55,051 bases of DNA from JAJFFW01 sp038534195 (GTDB lineage: Bacteria; Pseudomonadota; Alphaproteobacteria; Caulobacterales; Parvularculaceae), in assembly GCA_038534195.1 (NCBI GenBank), contig JBCAXE010000022.1, forward strand, positions 1 through 55,051, written 5' to 3'. Of the stretch, positions 48,232-55,051 are shown one piece after another (the first letter of the stretch is position 1; every line of letters begins with the position of its first letter). A model generated the notes under the pieces. The model did no database searches. It was not told where the DNA came from and worked only from the letters and a program-made list of their open reading frames with translations. A program made the translations under genes and the position numbers.

Positions 48232-49637
48232 TCGTTTCCTTTTGCGTGCGCACCGCGCCTTAATGCTGCGCGCGCTGCTTTATGACTTACCCGGTTTACA
48301 GGATGACAGACTAATGGAACAAGGCAAACCGCCATAAGTAACGCCGGGCCGGCGCCCATCATCATGCGGATCGCGTCGGCCATGCGCGCCGTTGCTTCCT
48401 CCGGAGCGGTTGAATAGCCGATCGCTTCAAGAACAAGACCGATCAACAATCCCGCCGTTCCGATAGATAGTTTCTGGACGAAAAGCGTGATGCCGAAGGC
48501 CGCCGCCTCGCTGCGCACGCCCGTTTTCCAGGCCCCATATTCGACGGTGTCGGGAACCATCGACCAAATCAAAACGCCGAATGCGCCGAATCCAAACGCC
48601 ATGGCGAATACCTGGAGCGCCCATCCATCGACAATAAGCACACGCGCGCCGCCGAGATGAAGACCGGCGCCGATGATAATAATGGAGGCGCCGATCCATG
48701 CGCGCCGCTTGCCGAATAAGTGGGCGATTGTCGTCCACACAGGAACCGCAAGAAGCATGATCGCCGCGTTCGCGCCGAGGATTTCTTCTTTTGACCGCAA
48801 CTGCACAGCGTGGACATCGACAAAGAATGCGAGCGTCGCCGCAAAGATTAAGCTGGCCGCGGCCTGACAAAAGACAATGGCCACCATTGTGTGAAGCGCG
48901 CGATTAAAGCGCAGGCTTTGTATCGCGCTTTTCACCGACGCGCGCAGTGAAATCGGCGACGACGCGGCGCCCACTTTTTCCTTTGTGAAGAAAAAACTTA
49001 ACAGGAAACAAAAATAAGCAACGAGCGCGCACAAACAGGCGAACCAGAAAAAGCCAATCTGGCTGGTGTCCGACCCATCGCCCGCCGCTCGAACGATCGG
49101 AAAGGTCAAGGCGGCGATCGCCAAATTACCGAGCAGCGCGAAGAACATCCGCATGCCCGACAAAATCACGCGTTCGCGGCCATCGTCTGTTATTCGCGTG
49201 GAAAGCGCCGAATACGGAATACCGACGAGCGTATAACTGGTACGAAAGATAAGATGGAATATTAAAAGCGCCGGCAACATAACGGCGCCGTCCCATGCGA
49301 TTGGCGCCATAAGGCCGATAAACGCCGCGCACAAGACGGCGCCGCCAAAGGGCAAATAGGGACGATAACTGCCCCACCGTGTGCGTGTGCGCTCAGCGAT
49401 CGCCGCCATAATCGGATCGGTGAACGCGTCCCAAACGGTGCCGATGAAGAAAATGACGCCCGCGTCGCGCGGGGGCAGCCCCAGAACCTGCGTGTAGTAA
49501 AAAAGCAGGAGAAGCGACAGGCTGTTCCAGAACAGGTTCATGCCGAAATCGCCCACGCCATAACCGATGGACTGAACCGCCGGTTTCATCGCCCCGGGTT
49601 CGCCGCCTCCCTCGTTAAACCGTGACCATGTTGTCAC
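48228..49637 (-). CDS. GPH-family (MFS) sugar:cation symporter
   Basis: This inner-membrane protein of up to 469 residues has about 12 hydrophobic segments and the glycoside-pentoside-hexuronide signature region FFIGTVWDAFTDPIMAAIAE followed by RTRTRWGSYRPYLPFGG. Family members bring mono- or oligosaccharide glycosides into the cytoplasm with Na+ or H+. The GTG start at 49637 adds 16 polar residues before ATG 49589, from which the homologous part begins; either is possible. It is followed by the lacI-type gene with 4-base overlap. With the TonB receptor and GH3 enzyme it forms a complete outer-to-inner uptake route. Confidence 0.88.
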   Translation of the reverse strand: MTTWSRFNEGGGEPGAMKPAVQSIGYGVGDFGMNLFWNSLSLLLLFYYTQVLGLPPRDAGVIFFIGTVWDAFTDPIMAAIAERTRTRWGSYRPYLPFGGAVLCAAFIGLMAPIAWDGAVMLPALLIFHLIFRTSYTLVGIPYSALSTRITDDGRERVILSGMRMFFALLGNLAIAALTFPIVRAAGDGSDTSQIGFFWFACLCALVAYFCFLLSFFFTKEKVGAASSPISLRASVKSAIQSLRFNRALHTMVAIVFCQAAASLIFAATLAFFVDVHAVQLRSKEEILGANAAIMLLAVPVWTTIAHLFGKRRAWIGASIIIIGAGLHLGGARVLIVDGWALQVFAMAFGFGAFGVLIWSMVPDTVEYGAWKTGVRSEAAAFGITLFVQKLSIGTAGLLIGLVLEAIGYSTAPEEATARMADAIRMMMGAGPALLMAVCLVPLVCHPVNRVSHKAARAALRRGAHAKGND

Positions 49638-49800
49638 TGTCGCCGCCCCATTTTTTCACCACATCTTGCGCCCCAATCGACGCGCAATTATGCGCTGATT
49701 ATCCGGCTTTCGATAAAAAGCTTTAAATTCAAGAGATAAGCCACGTTCAGCGCCACCCTTAACCATTTGCCCTGCGCCATTCTAGCATATGCCGCTGAAA

Positions 49801-49837
49801 TGACAGCCCTGTCATTTTGTGATTGACAGGGCTGTCA
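49801..49837. promoter_or_regulatory. Twin LacI-type operators in the divergent promoter region
   Basis: TGACAG-CC-CTGTCA (49801-49814) and TGACAG-GG-CTGTCA (49824-49837) are two 14-base palindromes with centres 23 bases apart. Together they also form a larger inverted repeat with 16-base arms around a 9-base loop. Even-length palindromes of this kind are typical LacI-family sites. They lie 78-114 bases before the TonB-receptor start and face the transporter-lacI unit. Confidence 0.75.
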
Positions 49838-49914
49838 TTTTTCATTCTCCTACCGATGAACGGCCCGGCGATCCTGAAGCGGTCACCGGAAATACAATAT
49901 ACAGGGAGGGAACT

Positions 49915-52590
49915 ATGGGAGTTTCAAAGAGAACTTTGTGGCTTGGCGCAAGCATGGGCGTCATCGGCGCGCTAACGGCGCCGGCTTTCGCGCAGGATGA
50001 CGCCGACAACGGGCTTGAAGATGAAATCGTCGTGACGACCGAACGGCGATCGCAAAGCCTTCAGGACACGGCGGCCGTCGCCAAACAGATCGACGGAGAC
50101 GATCTGCGTAAACAGGGACTGAACTCGTTTCAGGATCTAGCGACCGTCCTGCCCCAGCTGAATATCGGCTCGCGCGAGGGCAATGTGGAAGTCTTCATCC
50201 GCGGCATTGGGGACGACAATAATACCGAGCTTTCAGAACCGCGTTCGGCCATCCTGCTCGATGGTCTCTATCTTTCACGGCCCCGCGGGCTCGGCTCATT
50301 CTTCTTCGATATCCAGTCTGTAGAACTTAATGTCGGCCCACAAGGCACATTGCGTGGCCGCAACGCCACAGGCGGCTCGCTCAACATCATCACGCGGAAA
50401 CCTGACCTCGGCGAATTCAACGGTTATGTCGATGTCGGCCTCGGTAACTTCGCGCAACGCGAATATCAGGCGGCCCTCAACGTGCCGCTTTGGGATAACG
50501 CAGCGATCCGATTCGCTGGTTATCGTTTGCGCCATAACTCGAAGATCGAAAATGTCGGTGATCTGACAGATATTCGGGAGTCTCGTGAAGTCGACGATCT
50601 GGCCGGCCGCGTCACCTTCCTTTGGGAGCCGACAGAGCGTTTATCTCTCGAATTGGCCGGAGATTATCTTGACCAGGGCGGAACCGGCTTTGGCGGTCTC
50701 GACTATTTCCCCTTTTTCCAGCAACAGGCTGATGGAAACATTCCGTCACAGGAAATTCGCGACCTCACCAATCCACGCCAGGTTGTCACGCAAGGCGCCC
50801 AACCGGTGCAAGACGCCGAGATCTGGGGCATCCGCGGCAATGCGCAATATGACTTCGGCAACTTCACGGCCGAATATATCGGCGGCCTACGGACAGTCGA
50901 CTACTTCTTTAACCGCACCGCATCGGACGCTTTCTTCCCCGGCTTTGACGACCTCATCATCGGCGACAACAGGGCGGATTTCTTCGACACCTTCAGCCGC
51001 GTTCAATTCGATCAGCGCTCTCAATCGATCATTCAAGAAGTACGCCTGTTCGCCAACGACGATCAGCGTTTCCGCTGGACCGTCGGCGGTTTCTACTTCA
51101 AAGAATATGGCACCGCATCTTTTGCAACGACGGCCGACCGGTCATTTGTTTTCGCTGGCGTGAACTTCGACTTTCCCGATGTTGATCGCGAAAACTACGC
51201 CTTCTACGCGGACGGCACCTATGACATCACCGAAAATTTCCGCCTAACCGGCGGCGTACGGTACACGAACGAACGCCTGAAACGGACAGGCGGCTTCGGC
51301 AGCATCGAATTGTTCCTGTTCCCGAATGATACAAGCGGAACGCCGCCGAACACCTTCAACTTTTCATGTTGCGCGCAACATCGTTTTGGGACGGAAGGGT
51401 TCCAATTCGCAGGCCGCAATCGCACCGTCTTTACGGAAGATGTGGACCTGACGACGGCTGAGGGGCGGATTGCGCTCTTCCTCGGCGGCGTTGCGCAATT
51501 CGGCGAAGACGACACCATCGATGATTTGATCAACCTCCTCCTGACGGAAGGTCCCAATCAATCCGGGTTTGACCTGCAGGGCCGGGAAATTTCGAACATT
51601 ACACCGAACTTCGGATCGCGCCGTGACGAGTTTTTCGATTATCGCGTTCGTCTTGAATATGACGTGACGCCGGACATGCTTGTTTATGCAGGCGTCTCCA
51701 CGGGGACAAACTCCGGCGGCTTCAACGACTCAGTGACGCAGGCGAACCAAATCATAACGCCGGAATTTGACGTTGAGGAAGTGCGCGTCGTCGAAGTCGG
51801 CGCCAAGAGTGCGTTCGAACTTGGCGGCTACCGCTCAATCTTCAACGTGGCTGGCTTCTGGTACGACTATACCGATCAGCAATTCACGATCCTGGCGCCG
51901 GCGGGCGCGGGCGTCAGCACCGGTATGGGGATGAGCACCGACGCCGGTCTTGTTTCCTTGCGCCAAAATGTCGGCGACAGCCGCATTCTCGGCTTCGACG
52001 TCGATTACACCCAGCAACTGCCCGGCAATCTGACCTTCCGGACCAACTTCCAATATCTTGATACGGAATTCACAAACGCCTCGCAGGCGCTCGTGGACAC
52101 GCGGTTCAACAATCCAAATGGTCCAGCGGATACGATCCCGTTTGATCCGGTGGGCAACAGGCTGCCGAAAGCGTCCGCCCTGTCAGGGCTCGTCTCGCTC
52201 AGCCAGGCCGTTGAATCCAATCTTGGCCGGTTCGACTGGATCGTATCGGCGGGCTTCCGCACTGATTATTTCCTGACGATCTTCAACGGCGACGGAACGC
52301 TGCCGACCATCGACGCGAGCACGTTCCCTGATCTGTCCGCAGATGATCTAACGGCGTTACAGAACACAGTCGCCGGAAACGCCGGTTCCTCCCGCGATCG
52401 CGTTCCAGGCTATGTCCGGCTTGATATCGGCGCCGGCTATAACCCGCAGGATAATCTGCGCTTTGAATTGTATGTCAAAAACCTGACGGACACGGCATAC
52501 TCGCAGACATCGATCAATTCGCCTGGCCTGAACTTGCGCTTCTTGAACGATCAGCGCACCTTTGGTGGACGCGTCAGGCTTAATTTCTGA
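49915..52590 (+). CDS. TonB-dependent outer-membrane receptor for a carbohydrate
   Basis: This 891-residue receptor has a signal peptide ending ALTAPAFAQ, then a TonB-box-like EDEIVVTTERR, a plug domain (LQDTAAVAKQIDGDDLRKQG to GGSLNIITRKPD) and a 22-strand-type barrel ending FGGRVRLNF with a terminal phenylalanine. The frame is open from 49819, but ATG 49915 has GGGAGGG 4 bases before it and begins the signal peptide. The neighbours (GH3 glucosidase, GPH symporter, LacI regulator) suggest uptake of beta-glucans or glucosides and not iron. The twin operators upstream suggest repression by the LacI-family protein. Confidence 0.9.
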   Translation: MGVSKRTLWLGASMGVIGALTAPAFAQDDADNGLEDEIVVTTERRSQSLQDTAAVAKQIDGDDLRKQGLNSFQDLATVLPQLNIGSREGNVEVFIRGIGDDNNTELSEPRSAILLDGLYLSRPRGLGSFFFDIQSVELNVGPQGTLRGRNATGGSLNIITRKPDLGEFNGYVDVGLGNFAQREYQAALNVPLWDNAAIRFAGYRLRHNSKIENVGDLTDIRESREVDDLAGRVTFLWEPTERLSLELAGDYLDQGGTGFGGLDYFPFFQQQADGNIPSQEIRDLTNPRQVVTQGAQPVQDAEIWGIRGNAQYDFGNFTAEYIGGLRTVDYFFNRTASDAFFPGFDDLIIGDNRADFFDTFSRVQFDQRSQSIIQEVRLFANDDQRFRWTVGGFYFKEYGTASFATTADRSFVFAGVNFDFPDVDRENYAFYADGTYDITENFRLTGGVRYTNERLKRTGGFGSIELFLFPNDTSGTPPNTFNFSCCAQHRFGTEGFQFAGRNRTVFTEDVDLTTAEGRIALFLGGVAQFGEDDTIDDLINLLLTEGPNQSGFDLQGREISNITPNFGSRRDEFFDYRVRLEYDVTPDMLVYAGVSTGTNSGGFNDSVTQANQIITPEFDVEEVRVVEVGAKSAFELGGYRSIFNVAGFWYDYTDQQFTILAPAGAGVSTGMGMSTDAGLVSLRQNVGDSRILGFDVDYTQQLPGNLTFRTNFQYLDTEFTNASQALVDTRFNNPNGPADTIPFDPVGNRLPKASALSGLVSLSQAVESNLGRFDWIVSAGFRTDYFLTIFNGDGTLPTIDASTFPDLSADDLTALQNTVAGNAGSSRDRVPGYVRLDIGAGYNPQDNLRFELYVKNLTDTAYSQTSINSPGLNLRFLNDQRTFGGRVRLNF

Positions 52591-52640
52591 TTGGGGCCAC
52601 CATCAACTGGCGGCGTTTCCTCCCGGCCGTCATTTACGGT

Positions 52641-52678
52641 GAGAGCGGCCCCGTATTCAGAGGCCGCTCTCATTTTTT
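52641..52678 (+). terminator. Rho-independent terminator after the TonB receptor gene
   Basis: GAGAGCGGCC (52641-52650) pairs with GGCCGCTCTC (52662-52671) around an 11-base loop and is followed by A and six T residues. It separates the receptor gene from the GH3 gene, which lies 75 bases further on, so the latter may depend on read-through or its own promoter. Confidence 0.85.
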
Positions 52679-52752
52679 CCGATTGACGGTGTCGTAATCG
52701 TTCAGGACAGGCTCCGCTCATTGACCCGGAGCCTTAAAACAGGAACAGGCAA

Positions 52753-55051
52753 ATGGCATTTAATAGGCGTTTATCCTTCCTAGAGAGCACTGTTGGGATC
52801 ACTTTTTGTCTGGTCGCCGCCAGCTGTAATAACCAGGGCACGGAACCAACCGGTCCCCTTGTCGCGCCAGCAGAGTCGGATATCGCAGAACGCTTTATCG
52901 ATCCGCTGTCGGATGATCCGAACATCGACCCGGCGTCATGGCCGCTCGCTGATGCAGTATTTGAAGCCGACAAAGCGACCGAGAAAAAGATCGCCGATCT
53001 TCTTTCGCGGATGACCCTTGAAGAAAAAGTCGGACAGATCGTTCAGGCCGATATCGGTTCAGTGACGCCCGAGGAAGTGAAAGAATACAATCTCGGATCT
53101 ATTCTAAACGGCGGAAACTCCGCGCCGGGCGCCGATAACCGGACGACGCCTGACGCATGGCTCGCCCTCGCCGACGCTTTTTGGGAAGCCTCAACTGACA
53201 CAAGCGACGGCGGCGTCGGCATTCCCGCCCTTTGGGGCTCCGACGCCGTGCACGGTCACAACAATGTCGTCGGCGCTACATTGTTTCCCCACAATATCGG
53301 CCTTGGCGCCGCTGGTGATCCGGACTTGATTGAGAAAATTGGCGAAGTCACGGCGCGTGAAATGCTCGCCACCGGGCTCGATTGGACCTTCGCCCCAACG
53401 ATCGCAGTTGTCCGCAACGATCGATGGGGGCGCACCTATGAAAGCTATTCGGAAAACCCTGAACTCGTCGCCAGCTATGCGACGCGCATTGTCGAAGGCA
53501 TTCAGGGGGCCATTTCTTCGCCGGAATTTCTGGGGCGCGGCAAGATTGTCGCCACGGCGAAACACTTTGTGGCGGACGGCGGCACCGTCGACGGCCGCGA
53601 TCAGGGCGACAGCCAGGACCTGGAGTCAACACTGCGTGACATCCACGCTGCCGGATATCCGGCGGCGATCGACGCCGGCGTTCAAGTGGTGATGGCGTCT
53701 TTTTCTAGCTACAAAGGCCGAAAGCTGCACGGTCACCGCGAGCTCCTTACCGATGTTTTACGTGGACGGATGAATTTTGACGGCTTCGTCGTCGGCGACT
53801 GGAATGGCCACGGTCAAGTTGCAGGCTGCACAAACACCTCATGCGCAGCGGCGATCAATGCGGGCGTTGACATGTTCATGGCGCCCGATAGCTGGAAGAA
53901 ACTTTACGAAAATACCCTGGCGCAGGCGCGTTCCGGCGAGATTTCGGCGGAGCGTCTTGACGAAGCGGTTTCGCGTATCTTGCGCGTAAAGATACGTGCT
54001 GGTCTATTCGAGGCAGGGCCGCCCTCATCGCGCGCATTGGCCGGCGATTGGACGATCCTGTCCGATCCGGACCATAAGGCGGTCGCCCGAGCCGCCGTGC
54101 GCCAATCGCTGGTGCTGTTGAAAAACAATGACGACGTCCTTCCGATTCAGCCAGGCGCGCGCGTGCTCGTGACAGGCGACGGCGCCGACAATATCGCCAA
54201 ACAATCCGGCGGGTGGACGCTCTCCTGGCAAGGGACCGGCAACGCGAACAAGGACTTTCCAAACGGCCAGTCGATCTATGCGGGGTTGCGAGAAGCAATC
54301 GAAGAAATCGGCGGTGAGACCATGCTCAGCGCTGACGGGTCTTACACAGAAAAGCCGGATATCGCGATCATCGTCTTCGGCGAAGACCCCTACGCCGAAT
54401 TTCAGGGCGATGTCGCGCATCTCGATTTTGTGCCGACGGAGCCTCTTGAGAAATTGAAAGCATTCCGTGACGCAGGCGTTAAGACCGTTACCGTCTTTCT
54501 TTCCGGCCGACCGATGTGGGTCAATCCGGAATTGAATGCGTCGGACGGGTTCGTCGCCGCATGGTTGCCCGGTGATCAGGGCGCCGGCGTCGCAGATGTT
54601 CTCGTCGGCGATCAAAAAGGGGCGGCGCGCCACGACTTTAGCGGACGCCTTTCGTTTTCATGGCCAAAATTGGCGACCGACGCCGAGCTCAATGCGGGCG
54701 CCGCGAATTACGATCCCCTTTTCCCTATTGGCTACGGGCTTGAATACGCAGCGCCGAAAGCTGTCCAAATTGTTTCCGAGGAGTCCGGACTAACGGAATC
54801 GCAAATTAACTCCTTTGAGAATTTTATCATTGCAGGCGACGCCGCTTCACCGTGGCGGATGGCGGTCACGGACACAGGCGGCTCGACGCAAATCAGCGAT
54901 ACGGTCACGCGTAGCGCGAGCGGCGACTTTGTTGCGATTTCCGCAGATGTGAATGCGCAGGAGGATACGCGGATCTTTAGGTGGACGGACCCCGCAACCC
55001 TTGTCATCGACGGAAACACCGTTGACTTTTCCCGTCAGTCAAATGCCGACA
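52753..55051 (+). CDS. GH3 beta-glucosidase, ExoP-like, 3' end outside the window
   Basis: At least 766 codons are visible from ATG 52753, and the frame is still open at the window edge. The N-terminus has a hydrophobic signal followed by a cysteine (VAASC25NNQG), so it may be a lipoprotein, though the lipobox is not ideal. The GH3 barrel domain includes KIADLLSRMTLEEKVGQI, KHFVADGGT and the nucleophile D349 in VVGDWNGHG. The second domain holds FGEDPYAEFQGD with the likely acid/base glutamate and ends PLFPIGYGLEY. The remaining part resembles the galactose-binding-like extra domain of ExoP-type exo-beta-glucosidases. It would release glucose from beta-glucans in the periplasm for the uptake system here. 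Confidence 0.9.
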   Translation, partial: MAFNRRLSFLESTVGITFCLVAASCNNQGTEPTGPLVAPAESDIAERFIDPLSDDPNIDPASWPLADAVFEADKATEKKIADLLSRMTLEEKVGQIVQADIGSVTPEEVKEYNLGSILNGGNSAPGADNRTTPDAWLALADAFWEASTDTSDGGVGIPALWGSDAVHGHNNVVGATLFPHNIGLGAAGDPDLIEKIGEVTAREMLATGLDWTFAPTIAVVRNDRWGRTYESYSENPELVASYATRIVEGIQGAISSPEFLGRGKIVATAKHFVADGGTVDGRDQGDSQDLESTLRDIHAAGYPAAIDAGVQVVMASFSSYKGRKLHGHRELLTDVLRGRMNFDGFVVGDWNGHGQVAGCTNTSCAAAINAGVDMFMAPDSWKKLYENTLAQARSGEISAERLDEAVSRILRVKIRAGLFEAGPPSSRALAGDWTILSDPDHKAVARAAVRQSLVLLKNNDDVLPIQPGARVLVTGDGADNIAKQSGGWTLSWQGTGNANKDFPNGQSIYAGLREAIEEIGGETMLSADGSYTEKPDIAIIVFGEDPYAEFQGDVAHLDFVPTEPLEKLKAFRDAGVKTVTVFLSGRPMWVNPELNASDGFVAAWLPGDQGAGVADVLVGDQKGAARHDFSGRLSFSWPKLATDAELNAGAANYDPLFPIGYGLEYAAPKAVQIVSEESGLTESQINSFENFIIAGDAASPWRMAVTDTGGSTQISDTVTRSASGDFVAISADVNAQEDTRIFRWTDPATLVIDGNTVDFSRQSNAD

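Overview
The window reads as a chromosome segment from a sulfur-oxidising, chemoorganoheterotrophic alphaproteobacterium. The sulfur-oxidising heterodisulfide-reductase (sHdr) gene order, the DsrE/TusA carriers and a SoeABC-type enzyme point to sulfur oxidation. The LacI / GPH-transporter / TonB-receptor / GH3 cluster resembles polysaccharide-use loci of the Caulobacterales, Parvularculales and Sphingomonadales type. The taxonomic call is inference from gene content only.

Layout. (1) Positions 1-274 are the right end of an IS256-family element, cut by the window edge. (2) Positions 563-13514, nearly all on the minus strand, hold the sHdr system. One transcription unit (12284 to 8163) encodes two radical-SAM lipoyl synthases (the LipS1/LipS2 pair), a lipoate-protein ligase sLpl(AB) and a glutamine-amidotransferase-like protein. 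A second unit (8051 to 563) encodes a DsrE3-type carrier, HdrC1-B1-A-hyp-C2-B2, a second hypothetical protein, the lipoate-binding protein LbpA and an ArsR-type regulator. A histone-deacetylase-family protein lies upstream. (3) Divergently, 13675-18526 on the plus strand holds dsrE2, tusA, a FadL-type outer-membrane channel, an SLC13-type anion carrier and a tandem universal stress protein. (4) Positions 18689-23779 encode the cytoplasmic sulfite dehydrogenase SoeABC and a small membrane protein. (5) Positions 23840-28427 hold a small periplasmic protein, the Fe-S carrier ApbC/Mrp, an alpha/beta hydrolase, a persulfide-dioxygenase-like MBL protein, a rhodanese and an unknown small protein. (6) Positions 28564-34089 encode a TauE-type anion exporter and a near-complete molybdenum cofactor set (moaA-D-E-B-C, moeA, and mobA on the opposite strand). 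(7) Positions 34707-47098 encode a giant DUF11/SdrD-B-repeat surface protein and a large outer-membrane beta-barrel, overlapping by 4 nt. (8) Positions 47152-55051 hold a LacI regulator, a GPH sugar symporter, a TonB-dependent receptor and a GH3 beta-glucosidase that runs off the window.

How the parts work together (partly inference). Zero-valent sulfur may enter through the FadL-type channel. It would be handled as protein persulfide by rhodanese, DsrE and TusA proteins and oxidised to sulfite by sHdr with LbpA, whose lipoyl group is built in place by the LipS pair and sLpl. SoeABC would oxidise sulfite to sulfate, with its bis-MGD cofactor supplied by the moa/moe/mob genes. TauE and the SLC13 carrier would move the oxyanions.

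A shared palindrome, ATTAG-N6-CTAAT with variants, sits in front of five of these units. It is a good candidate operator for the ArsR-type repressor encoded at the end of the hdr operon. The least described parts are the giant surface protein with its barrel partner, the glutaminase-like protein lacking its nucleophile, and the deacetylase-family enzyme beside the lipoate genes.
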